Shown one piece after another: positions 32,196 to 44,600 of a DNA stretch of 64,000 nucleotides. The notes beneath the pieces are model-generated. The model searched no databases. It saw only the letters and a program-made list of their open reading frames with translations, and was not told where the DNA came from. The first letter of the stretch is position 1, and every line of letters begins with the position of its first letter. Source of the stretch: Atriophallophorus winterbourni (lineage: Eukaryota; Platyhelminthes; Trematoda; Plagiorchiida; Microphallidae); assembly GCA_013407085.1 (NCBI GenBank), contig JACCGJ010010586.1, forward strand, positions 42,379-106,378, read 5' to 3'. The translations under genes and the position numbers were made by a program.

Positions 32196-32590
32196 GAAAG
32201 TATTTTCTGAATAATCGCCCTAATTGCTATACAAACTTAGATAGATCACATTTTAGCGTTATCCCGTAAATCAAGTAAATGCTAGATTTTTCTGTTTTTT
32301 ATACACGATTCTACTTAAGATGACCTTCCACCGTGCTGGTGAATGGTAACAGCTCTTTTCTTTAACCAGCATCGGTTGTAACGCGCTGTTACCTTAATAC
32401 CATCCGGATAATTTCTCGCCGTCGTGATCGTCGAAAAGTTCAAACGAACTATAAATAAAATTGATTCGGTAGTGGTGGGTGCATCTCTGCAGCTTTCCAT
32501 CCAAACAAATTCTGGACGCTCGATTGGTTCGTTAGCCACTTAATGTACTCTGCAAGCTGACCTGACCAGAACTGACTGAACGGAACTTGA
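32196..32590 (+). mobile_element. Family B copy 3, 3' tail only
   Basis: Only the 3' untranslated part, matching 30370-30745 closely (AGTAAATGCTAGATTTTTCTG, AATACCATCCGGATAATTTCTC, GGTAGTGGTGGGTGCATCTCTGCAG). It ends in CTGACCTGACCAGAACTGA, directly before the first segment of the kinase gene. Confidence 0.82.
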
Positions 32591-32597
32591 ATTTCAG

Positions 32598-32676
32598 CTA
32601 TTTATTGGCGCGTTTTTCGCTTTCGCTGTTGTTGTGCAAAAAATGTAAGGATTCATTTTCTTCAAATATTTTGTAG
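32598..32676 (+). other. Candidate first exon end and 32-nt intron with split start codon
   Basis: A 3' splice-like AATTTCAG ends at 32597, then 47 bases to 32644 (AAAAAAT) and a donor GTAAGG at 32645; an acceptor TTTTGTAG ends at 32676. Splicing the 32-nt intron joins AT to G, giving ATG CCC AAA in the phase required by all later exons. The in-frame upstream sequence has no other ATG and meets a TGA near 32576. The exon could also be internal, or the acceptor at 32597 a spliced-leader site. Confidence 0.45.
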
Positions 32677-35600
32677 GCCCAAACCATATCGTCATGAACC
32701 ATATGACGAAAGGTAAACTTTTCCTAAACTATAAAATTCAGGTATTTCACTCGTCCCAGCCCATCAAATGCTGTTTCTTGCGAGGTCGATGCCAATGCTG
32801 AACATAACTTTAAAAAACAACACCATGATAGACGATGTGATAAAAGTTCACATCATTCAAAATCTGATCGTAAACGAAAAGAATCTGACTGGTACCTCGA
32901 TGACAATGACCATTCGGAACCTAAAAGGTACGTGTGATTGTACCCTCATGCCATTTTTGATAGAAAAAGAAAACACAAGAAGCATTCAAGAAGCCACAGC
33001 ACTGACAAACGGAACAGGCACCGTCGTTCTAGCCGAACTGAGTGCGCAGACATAGAGTCTTTTAGATTTAAATCAAGTCTCCTCTCAGAGTTGTCTAAAC
33101 GACCTGAGTTCAGTGCAAAAATCAAATTTCCTCACATTTCGGACGTCAAATCTTCACATCATCCTTCAACTGTATATAAACTAGATGAAGTTCCTCTTCC
33201 CGAAACTTCTGAACACCAAATTAATCCTTCTGATAATACTGGGATACCTTTGGAGGAAATTACTTTACCCCCTGAGCCATCAGTTCTATCAAACACCTCT
33301 TCGCCGTTCGATAATACCCCTGCTAATCATGAATCTATTGGGAAAATTTCACATGACTTAGCGGACGGTGCAATCAGTGTTGGCTTGCGGTCTGTCAAAT
33401 CAGATCTTGAAGCATCAACCGCACAACACGGAGCTACAGACAAGGGTTCTACTTTGTGAGTTATATGCAATCCTAATAATTGTTAATAGCGATGCACCAC
33501 GTAAATCTTCGATAGCCGACCTACCATTACCACCTGGATTTGACGAGTTTACTGCTGATCATCATTTAGTCAAAACCAACTCCACAACCCACAAAGCTTG
33601 CGTAGTTCATGGTATTTCAAAATGGCCGAAGTGAGTTTTAAATTCATATTTTTAAGCTTCAATTTATAAATCTAACTTAAATAATCGTGTTCATTTTTAT
33701 TATCACCTTAGTTTCGGTCACTTGACAGCTGCTTCGTATGATGCTTAGTTTACTTGACGAGCCTTCGAGAGTGAATATTCGGTCTGAGCTGTTGCAAAAA
33801 GTTACATCGTTTTTTCATTAACGCTTTCGTCTCTTTGAGAATTTAAACGCAAATTGCGCAACATGACTAGTTGTTTTTAGGTAATGCCCGTCAAACTTAG
33901 CTTAACTAATGATTTTTACATAATATGTCTAACGACATTAAAAATACAAACGAAAAACAGCTGGGTGTTTGGTAAAGTGTGATTAAAAGCTTAAAAAAGA
34001 ATTGTTCGAGTTTCAAAGCTTGTGCGAATCAAGTTCGCATTCAGCATGCCCATTCGTAGAATTCTTTTAGCGTTCTGACAGGAAGAACATCAATTCAAAA
34101 CACGGTTACCCCGTGCATTTGATCGTGCGCGATGATCAATGCACTTTAGAACTACTTTTCGGTTTTTGGCTATGCAGCACTTTGCCTGCATCAGGCTTGT
34201 GCTTTCATACATACATATATACTTTTCGGTTCGGTCATCTTCACTGTAAAAATATGAAATAATAGCATTCAAGCGAAGAGCCACCAAGTCGTAAAATATA
34301 CATGACTTGAAGTACTGTCATGTTGCCTAGGTCTAGACTGATGTAAGTGATAATGGCATTTGCGTTGCAGCGTGTTCTCCCTTGGATTTAATTGCTGGTG
34401 GTGTTTATTTATGTACAGTCACACAAACTAGTAGTTTTTCTCAGCTTGGATGAGGAGTGGAAAAGTGAGACTGTGGAGTGCAGAATACCTGTTAAGCCGA
34501 ATCCTCCCGAGTCGGTTTTTGCGGGTTTTTTTCTTCGAAATGATGTCTGATCGTTTTGGGGTTTTACTGTTGCAATAGAAAGATCTGTACTTACTTTTAC
34601 TTTACTTTTGTGCGTCTGTCTCCTGGAGGATCAGTCGGCTTCGGTGTCACGGATTGCAGCCACTCATACTTGGAGTTCAGAAGCAAGATCCGCGCAAATT
34701 CTAAGCCAGGTCCGGTCCCACGTGTGCCACCCGTAAACCGATCATAGACCAAGCAGCTGCATATCTGATCTCGGTGGCGAGCCATCATCATCATCATCAA
34801 AGACAGCGTTACACCGTTAGCACGTACCGAATGCTTAACTGCCATACAACCATGAAAAAGTAAAATCCTAAAAGATGGGAAGGGTGGGACTTAAATTGCT
34901 ACGGCTTCTATAGAAGAGTAAGCACAAGCAAGCTGGGAAGAGGTGCCTACACCTCGAATGAAACATGCATTCAAACAAGTTTCGTGAACGAGTAGAGCAA
35001 CATCAGCACGACAGCTTCCTTGCGGCTTTCACTGTCATGCATCATAACAAGCTTTTCTCGTCACTCCGCTTGACAACATACAAGGTTATGCAAACACTCC
35101 AAGAAGATGCTTAGTGCAAGACCGCCATTGAACACGGGTTCGGGACATATCCTGAAGCGTAACTAACCATTGCGATATATGATCGCGGGGACACCAGCCT
35201 GGAAGACGCGCTGCGCCTACTTTGGAAAGGTTACTAGTAAGAATTTTTAGCTGCCTATGCCATGTGACGGTTTGGCCGCCCCAAGATTTACGCCAATCAG
35301 GATGGGGCGTCGCAAAAAGAATCTGTTTCGGAAGTCGGTGGTCCGGCATCCGTAAAACGTGACCCAACCAGCGTAACCTATGCAGGTTGATCTGCTTCTC
35401 TATATCGACATTACTACCAAACAACTTATTTCGGAGAGCATCGGTGCGCATACGATTGTAACAGCTAACTTCTAGAATGCTGCGGAGACACCGGTTGTCA
35501 AATACTTGGAGACGCTGAATGTGTTATTTACGTAAGGTCCAGGTTTCGCACCCATACAGTAACACAGCCCGAACTGTCGCTTTATAGACTCTACCCTTGA

Positions 35601-38600
35601 GTAGCAGAGACAGTCCTTTCTGACGCCAGAGGTGACCTAGGTGGCGGAATGCTACGGTCGCTTTAGAAATGCGTGCCGAGACCTCGTTATCTAACGATGC
35701 AGAATTATTGATACAACTACCGAGATACGTAAAACGATCCACAATTTCAAGCGCCTGATTGTCAAGTAATAAAGCGTTGTTCGATAAGTCGACGTCCTGC
35801 AGAAGAACACTGCACTTAGAGGGCGCAAAACGCATTCCAAATGCGGGCACAATACTAGATAGCTTGTTCAGTATCGCCTGTGCATCTGTGTATGAGTCGA
35901 AGAGCAGAACTATGTCATCAGCATAATCAAAGTCGAGAAGCTTGACGCCTGGCATTATGTGAACTCCGAAAGCTGGGGCACCTTCGTTGCATAATTCCAT
36001 AATTGCATCAATTACAAAATTGAACAAAAACGGAGAAATCGGGCATCCTTGTCGGACGCCACTTGTGGTGTGGAATTTGGGTGAGAGTTCATTGTAAACC
36101 CTAACGCATCCGGATGTATGAGCATAAAGTGCGCGTAATATGTTGACATACTTATGCGGAACGCCTTTGCACAAGGTCTTAAACAGGCCATTTCGATCGA
36201 CCGAATCAAATGCTCCTTTGAAGTCTAAAAAGATGGCTATTGTCGGCTGTCGATAGGCGTGCCGCAGTTCTAATATTCGTCGAAGAGTAAAAGTGTGGTC
36301 GACACAGCCTCTGCCAGGCCGGAAGCCAGCTTGCTGCTCACGGATTTGTGATTCCCTATGCGATGTTAATCTTCGAAGACATATGGACGCTAATAATCTC
36401 GTAATGATGGGAGTGAGACTTATCCCACGGTGATTAGAGCATGAGCTTCGCACACCTTTTTTAAATATAGGTATGATAAATGATTCGCCCCAACTCGGAG
36501 GGACGGATTCTGACATCCACACTTCACGGAGGAGATCTCCTAATGTGCTGATTAGGACTTGGCCACCTTCTTTGAACAAAACAGGCGGTATGTCATCGGG
36601 GCCAGCAGCTTTGAATCGTTTCATGGATTCGATACATGCTTTAATTTCTAAATCATTAGGGGGATCTACGCTAACAGGCCAAGGATCACACTGCTCAAGT
36701 GAGGGAATGATTCTGTTGCAGGCGACCAGCTGAATTGTTATTCAAAATGTTCGGCCCAGCGTGACAGGCGGCGATTCTTATTAGTGATAAGAGTACCGTC
36801 TAATTCCGCTATAGTCTCACTCACTCCTTGTTTCGTAGGCCCAGTCAATCGAATAAGTTGGAAGAGTTTTCGCACGTTACCCGCATTATTTGCTATTTCC
36901 ATTTCTTCGACCTTATTTAGCCACCACCTTTCTCTGTCTAGTCTTAAGCTCCGTTTAAGTTCATTCCTCACGCGTCTACGCTCTGTGTTGTGTCCAGGAC
37001 CATGAGGTATTTCGCGTCGCTGGTGAAGAATTTCTATAGAGCGCTGTGAAATCCAGTGGGACTTTTGGGTTGGTTGTGCAGTCTCACAGGCTGTTATTGC
37101 GGCGGCTCGCATAATCCCTGCTATTTTGTTCCACCTTTCATCGGTAGTTGCATACTGGGCAACTGGGAGTGAGTTACTCAAGGTGGTCCTATAAATGTCT
37201 TGAACTGCAGGCTGAAAGAATTTTTCGACAGCAATGCGTTTCCCATTCGAGGGCTTCGTACCGGAGAACTTTAACGAGAACCTACATCGCACAAGAGCAT
37301 GATCTGAATCTACGCAGGTATTCCAAAAAGAGCGGCAGTCCTCAATGCAACCTCTCCAGCGAGCACTTATGGCGATATGGTCGATTTGGGCCGAAGGTTG
37401 GCTTCCATCCGGCGAGCGCCATGTGGCACATTGACATCTTTTATGGCGAAAGGAGGTGCTGCTAATGAATAATCGAGATTGTGCACAGAATTGTATAAAC
37501 CGTTCACCATTATCTGTGCGTTGGCTTTCAAGACCAAACATGCCACCTAAGTTGTGATTCAGATGTATCTAAGCGACCTAGTCTGGCATTCATATCTCCT
37601 GCTAAGACAACAATATCGGAGCTTTTTGCACGTCGCAAAAGAGCATAAAGATCGTCGTAGAAGGCGTTCTTCTCGTCGTCGGAATTGGTGTTAGTCGGAG
37701 CGTAAGTTGCTACAATAAACAAGCATCTCTGATTAGAAGATTTTGAGTTTGGTCTAATATTAGTGGCTAGTCTAACTGCGCACATCCTGCTATTCCAAGG
37801 AATCCAATCGATTAGACAGGATTCGGCACGCGAATTCAGCACTATACCAACACCCGCCTGTCCTGAAATGGCAGCTACAGAATCACCAGAGCAGCGCAAA
37901 AAGTAACGAGTTGAAAGGTTTGGGGCAGTAAGTTCAGTAATTATAGACGGATCATATAAGCGCGTTTCCGATAAACAGCAAACATCAATAGATAGACTAT
38001 CTAAGGTAAGAGCCAGTGCAGCTTGCTGGCCTATTTGTCTGAGAGTTCTGACATTCATGGCACCGATGTGAGCTGAAGCCCGTGGTTTCAGAAAGTGGTC
38101 TGTAAATTCGCGAACAGAAAATGTTCCAACATGTTCAGCGCGGTCTTTTCTAAAGCTGGGATTGACAGACGGAGAGTTGTTAAGAATGGATGGTGGAGGG
38201 GAAGGGTCAGAAACAGTTTGAATAGTAGGGCCAGCAGTAGCTTGTTTTCGCTTACCCGCCCTGCTGTATGCAGCAGGTAAGGCGACCTTGTTTATCGTGC
38301 GCGACGGCCGATGCGCTATGGAGTTGGTTTTCGTAGTAATAGTCATGGTCATGGTTGTATGCGGGCTGGGATACTGCCAGGACGCCTATGCCTAGACAGG
38401 AGAACAATTAGGGTTCTCGACCAAAGCCTTTGGCTAAAAAGCCTGACCCAGAAGGCAGCGGGTTAGATTGAGACCGTGTTCGTCTGACCTCTATCCATTG
38501 ACCTTCCTGGTATGAGTGACTCTGAAGGTGCTCGGAGAGCACCACCCAGCATAGCTCAATGGGTCATAGAGGTACACAAACCATCGCACCACGTTAAGGT

Positions 38601-41600
38601 CCAGTCTCAGCGCGATGGGTGGCGAGCCAAGTCTTTACTTGTCCTACGCTACAACAACGCCATTCTGCGCAGGGTGTCGGCGATGGTGTCACCCTGGTTA
38701 GTTCAGCGTCCGAGCGTCTCAGGATGTGGCCAAACCATCTCAGTCGGTGTTGTCGCAATATCGAACTCAGTCGAGGGATATGAAAACAACGGTGGCGAGC
38801 CTCGTCATTTGATACTCGCTCATCCCATCGAACATTGAGGATGCATCGAAAACACCAGTGGTCGAAACCCTCTAGTTTCCGCATATCCTCCACCCGCACA
38901 GGACACGTCTCGCATCCATAAGTTAGAACTGGGCGAATCACCGCTCTGTAAACGTGCAGCTTTGTACGTCGGCTGATTTTTATACGGCTAAATAGAACCC
39001 AACGCAGTCGCGAAAACGCCGTGCACGCAGCTTGTACACGGGTCGGTATCTCATCCCTGGCTTAGCCTGACGGTAGCACGGACTAACCAAGGTGACGAAA
39101 AGTGTTCACCATCTTCAAGTTCTCGCCATCAATCTTGAGAGGTAGATGAGGTCCAGTGGCGGTGTTAAAATACTTCGTTTGTTGATTCGTAGCCCTAGCA
39201 TAGAAGCAAATGAGCGGAGGCGTTCCAGGATCATCCCCAAGGATTACGATCTCGTCAGCATACTCCAAGTCGGCGATCAAGGCGCTCGGACTCATCATCA
39301 CACCGGCGTAATCTGAAAGCGTCTGCTTCATTCTCCAATCGATCGCGAACTTGAATAGCACAGGGGACAATGGGCACCCTTGCCGGACACCAATCCTAAT
39401 GGGGAACGTTGAGGACATCATGCCATATGCGCGTACGCGTCTCTGCGTGGATGAATAGTACGCTTGCATCATGTGCACAAGTTTGTCCCGCATACCATCC
39501 GCCAGTATCACACTCCACCACTCGGTCGACGGAGTTGGAGGCGGCTTCGAAATCGATGAAACAAGCTGCTGTTGCCTGCTGATAACGGTAACGATGTTCC
39601 AGAATCCGGTGCAATGGGAACAGCTGGTGGACGCAGCCCAGACCTCAACGAAAACCGCATTGGTTGACTATTGTAGTATATCCCTCTCCTCCGTAAAGCG
39701 GCATAAGAGAATCACTGCAAAAACCTTCGCGGCGATGTCGATAAGACTGATGCCACCATAGTTGTCACACAACGAGGCATTACCTTTCTTCAAGCATGCA
39801 GCTCACTGCCGTTGGCCAATCAATTTAACACGTTAGCCGCGCAGCACAGAAATGCTGCACGATTTCACATCCGTGCTGAAACACGCTGGAGTCTTACTAA
39901 CATTTCTATTCCCCCTCCCTCATATCTGTCTAGGCCTGGGCAACCTGATAGTATCTTAGCCCACGTGCGTCTCTGCCTACGGCACTTTGCCTGGATCATA
40001 CTTGTGCTTCTATGCCTTTCTTCAAGGTGGGGATCAAGAGTGAAGTGCTCTAGTCTAACGGAAGCTCCTCTAGTTCCCATATCTTATGATACAAACCATG
40101 CAGTGGTTCAATCAGAACGGAAGAACATGCCTCATACACCTCAGGAAGGACGCCGTCATCGCCAGGGGCCTTATTGTTTCTTAGTCGGCCGATGTTTCCG
40201 ATGATTTTTTCGCGTGTTGGGTGATCGCAGGAAATATTATATGCATCACTTGCTACAGCCGTTGGTAGTGCCGTCAGTGGCGCTTGCCGATTTGGCAACA
40301 TGCTGAAATGCTCAGCCCATCGTTCCACTTTCTTGTCCGGTTTGCAAAATGGGTGTTCAGTAGAATTTCGTCGGCCCGAAGAAATACGGATCAATTGAAA
40401 GAGTGAGCCATTCTCCATTTCTTTAGCTACACTTTCCCCATACTTGTTACGATCGTGTCTAGCAAACGCTTGACTTGTCGCCTGCGCTGCGCTAACAATC
40501 GCGCTTCTCGAGCTTTGACAGATAACCTCAGGGTTTCCTCGGAGAGCCAGTCTTTCCGTTTTTAGGAGGTCCTACCAAGCTCCGCTATTGAGGCTCGTTG
40601 TAACGCCGATTTCAGGTGATTCCATTAAGAGTCTTCTGAGTGATCTGCAGTATCGGCTGCATTTGTTTCCGGAACATCAGCGACTGGTTTACTTAGTGGT
40701 GTTTCTATTAACGTTGTTTTGCATCCAACTGTCTTATATGAAGCTTCGATGCGCTTAGTCTAATTTCTCGTGGTATTAGCATGCGGCCATTTTCCTGACC
40801 GAGTTTTGACTGTTAAATATATTTACGTAAGAACGTTATATTAAGGTGCTTGTGACAGATGCAATTAAAATCCGTAGATTTGGGGATGCGGAGCGTGTCC
40901 GTCACAGCTATATCATGTAGACTAAGTATATCACTGAGGAATCTCCATTGTGCATAATCGTGTTTACACTGTACTGCTTTATCAGTTGTTTCACCAGCCT
41001 CTGGGACTCACAGAATGATTAAAATTCAATCGTTTTTGTTTAGTTTGGGTTTGAGTATTTCGGGCCATTTCCCACCAGGACACCATCGAAGCTCCTACCA
41101 GTGGTCTCTGAACACTTCCTACGTAGGAGAAAAGCGGATATTAAGATGTTTTGTAGGTCCCTCTCCGAGCTGACCGTGATTTTAAGCAGTCTTGGCTGGT
41201 CCCGATTCGATGAAGTAGGTTTACGATTCAGTCGTATCGATCATAATGGTTTAACCGGCTCCAAGTCCATGCTGGTGCACAACTTTCGCCATTCTTGTTC
41301 ATCGTGCTTTAGTGTGTACCCTTGTTGGCGGAATTCGTTCTCACGATATTGGTACCAATCGCGCTTAGTCCATGGACTGACTGTACCGTGTGTGTCTGTC
41401 GCCCCCTAAACGAAGCAGGTATCCGTTTTTTGTCTATTTCCGATAGTCCGTAAGAGCACAGTGCTCAGCACCTTAGTTCCTGAAAGTGTTTCTAAAAATA
41501 TGCGCAATATTCTACCCACGGCAAACAGCCAGAAACCGCTAGTGGAGTGTAATTTCGGGGGATGTGAGCAACACATCACTTTGGCTACCCACTGTGTTTT

Positions 41601-44600
41601 CACGATTCCAGCTTTGTAACCAACTTTCATTGTCAGTGGTATTCGTCCAGGGTGTCCGTTTTTTATGTTCCTTCAATTTTATATCACATCACAAATTGTT
41701 TCAATAAGCTGTTCCGATCAGACTGTACCGACAACGTTGTTCTGTTTAATTGGGCGAGGGCGAGTGACTGGCGCCTGAAAACCAGTGTGCTTCAGGGCAG
41801 ATGTAGATCGTTAGCCTAAGAGGGCATTTCATCTAAGGGAAGAAAAACCCTGATTTTAAACCTCTGCTGCCTTGCGGAATACCCGATCGCGGGAAAGGCT
41901 TCGGGAGAAAATCCTGAGGAAAAATCTGGAACAAAGTCTGGTAGACTGTTGGTTGGTGCACATTAACTCTTTCTGGCAACTCCCTGCAGCCTTGCATGTC
42001 GCACTTTTTTGTGCAAAGGCTAGAGAAACTGATTCGAACAAACGCCGAGTGGTGCTGGGGACCCCGCTTTGTACCCAAATTCCCAAGAATCTTCATTGAA
42101 GCCGACTCATCCTCCAAAAGGAGATAGTCGCACAAAACTAAACCTTGCATATTCGCGCATGCTGCTTAGTACTGCTCGCACTAGTACAGAAGTACTGTAC
42201 GATTGGTGCGTGAAATACGCTTTGTAGCATCATTTGGCTGATTTCTATTGTGATATATTGGTAAGTAAAAAGTCTGCAGAAAAATGCAACTATTTGATTA
42301 TTTCATCAGCAGAATTTTTGTTTAAGTAATGAGCTTTCGGCTCGCAAATGAGATTCAGAGGTGAAGTTTTTTTTACCGTCAGTGTTCTGTCACTGAAGCT
42401 TCAATGTAGAGCCCCTAACTTGAAATGACGTCGCTGTATGGTATCTGAATTGAATGGGCTCAGATTGGATGGATAGCTTTATGGCTAAATTCGTTGGCGG
42501 TAGTTTTCATGACCATTCTTCGTGTTAGTCTGTGAGATACTATTGCATGGTGGTTATTTGATTTGAAGCGTGAAGCTCTTGGTTAATGCATTAAAATTTG
42601 TTAGTGGCTGATGCAATTATTAAGCATAAGACATTGTGCATTTTAAAGTTTCAACGATGACATTTTTGGCACGAGCCAATGCCCAGATTATCGATGAACC
42701 AAGGATGAAGTGCTCGGGTTTTGTAATTATGCTTTTCCATATGTTTGTTTTGCTACCTGCAAGTTTTCAAGCAAACTTATTGAATCTATTCTGAAGAAAA
42801 AGTGCCGAACGATTTCGTTTTGGTTCGTCTATATGTTTACCATGAAGCACTTCAATCTTAAAGGCGTGTTTATTTACTGCAATGTTACTTAAACGAAGCT
42901 AGTAGCTTAACATTTGAAAAGATGAAGTGACAACGATATTGTCGGACGCTGTAATTAACGAGTTGCTATTGGGCCTCCAGCTGACATTCTGGTTTTTCCC
43001 CAACACTGTGTGAGGATTTTCAAATGCAATCTCTGGAGTCAAGCTTTATGGTAGAGACACATTTTGTCTCTGATGTACGAACTAGCTAGCCGAAAATGAC
43101 GATGTTCATTATTGTTAATTGTCCGTATTTTGTCTCACTACATTCAAGTCATGTTATTAATAGCTCTTCAAAGCTACCTCAGACATAATTGGTCCAATAT
43201 GACTGCCACAGTATGCATGTAGTTTGGATCACGATTAAAATGTACGGCTTCTTTATTGGTGTAGTTTTTGCTATCGTTCTGAATTTATTCTTAACTCGTT
43301 CCCTCATAATGTATTGTTTTTTTCTGTGTTTTCTTCAGAGTTTGTGAATTACGGTCAAAATCTCGTAATAACAAGACATGGGGTGAACGTTCTGTTACTG
43401 CTTTCGACACACTCGTACAAGTTGGTGAAGGAACGTACGGTCACGTTTACAAAGCACGTGATCGTTCAACGGGTAATTCGATTAATTGTTGATCTTTCGC
43501 ATTCACACACAGGCGAGTTCAAAGCCTTGAAAAAAGTCCGCCTGGAGAACGAGAGAGAAGGTTTTCCGATCACTGCTGTCAGGGAAATTAAGATATTACG
43601 ACAGCTTCGTCATCCGAATATCATTAATTTGTGTGAAATCGTCACCGATAAAGATGATCCAGTCGATTTCAAAAAGGACCGAGGTACTTTTCTCTTATTT
43701 GCCCATTTTTTATTTATTTCAGGGGCTTTCTTTCTGGTCTTCGATTACATGGATCATGACTTATACGGATTACTCGAATCCGGTGTGGTTATTTTAACCG
43801 AGCAGCATATTGCTTCATTGATGAAACAGCTCTTGGACGGTTTGAATTATTGCCACGAAAAGCATTTTCTGCACCGGGATATCAAATGCTCCAACATCCT
43901 GATAAACAATCGGTGAGTTTATAAACCATTCCTTATTTTGCCAAGCGGTCAGTTAAAACTTGCCGACTTCGGATTGGCTCGTTTGTATGTTGCTGGAGAC
44001 AAGGAGCGACCGTATACGAATAAAGTGATAACTTTGTGGTATCGCCCTCCTGAGCTTTTACTAGGAGAGGAGAGATATGGTCCTGCTGTGGATATATGGT
44101 CCTGTGGGTAAGTATTCTGATTTTGTTTTGAGACTGATTTAGGTGTATCTTGGGTGAAATGTTCACGCGTCGGCCAATGTTTCAAGCAAACGAAGAAATG
44201 GAACAGCTTGAGGTTATATCTCGTGTATGTGGTTATCCTGATCCTGCGGTTTGGCCGAATGTTGACAAATTGCCGTTTTATTTGACCTATAAGCCTAGAC
44301 GCATGTATCGCCGGCGCCTGCGTGAGGATTACCACATGTACGGTATTTTTTAACTTGTTGATTTTGGCAGTCTTCCTACTCAAGCGCTGGATTTGTTGGA
44401 TCATATGCTTCAATTAGACCCTCGCCGTCGCTGCAGTGCGAAACAAGCGCTTGAATCACCTTGGTTGAAACATGTTAACCCACGTAGTACCGTTCCACCT
44501 AAGTACTCAGTTAAAATTTATGATCATTTTTAGACTGCCTACTGATCAAGATTGCCATGAGATGTGGAGCAAAAAGCGAAGGCGTTTATTGCGCCAAGAA

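Larger units (their letters stand above)
34787..38400 (-). mobile_element. RTE-like non-LTR retrotransposon 1
   Basis: On the minus strand an endonuclease (38352-36738) is followed by a reverse transcriptase (36624-35086), and the element ends with (TGA)n-type repeats at 34787-34800, a tail style known for RTE elements. Sequence type resembles the fluke RTE elements of the SR2 kind. Two frameshifts (about 37535 and about 36680) and one in-frame stop (35524-35526) disable it. It lies antisense in the large intron of the kinase gene. Confidence 0.87.
38626..40930 (-). mobile_element. RTE-like non-LTR retrotransposon 2, 5' truncated
   Basis: On the minus strand it starts within the endonuclease-RT linker (basic stretch [17 protein letters not shown] near 40530-40480), then the RT N-terminus (40418-40050: [40 protein letters not shown]), an inserted SINE-like repeat, RT palm (39614-39083: [31 protein letters not shown]) and C-terminus (38941-38594: [14 protein letters not shown]). 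The catalytic box reads Y-A-D-E, one Asp changed to Glu. Several frame changes. Confidence 0.82.
33631..43338 (+). other. 9708-nt intron of the CDK12/13-like gene
   Basis: Donor GTGAGT at 33631, acceptor TTTTCTTCAG ending 43338. All other introns of the gene are 29-41 nt. It contains two RTE-like elements in antisense, a SINE-like insertion and short dispersed repeats. 33640-34140 and 42020-43330 show nothing recognisable. Confidence 0.85.

Noticed and set aside
41101..41409. 102-codon open frame in the kinase intron
   Set aside because: No family resemblance, no splice signals linking it to the gene, and length within chance expectation.
43314..43916. 200-codon continuous frame across the first kinase exons
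   Set aside because: It reads the first exon in the wrong frame and enters the correct frame only through the short intron at 43473-43512; splicing gives the conserved glycine loop.
43951..43953. Alternative acceptor CAG at 43950-43952 for the eighth kinase exon
   Set aside because: It would put a stop directly after the junction; the AAG acceptor ending at 43945 keeps the frame and restores the conserved G-x-L-K-L-A-D-F-G text.
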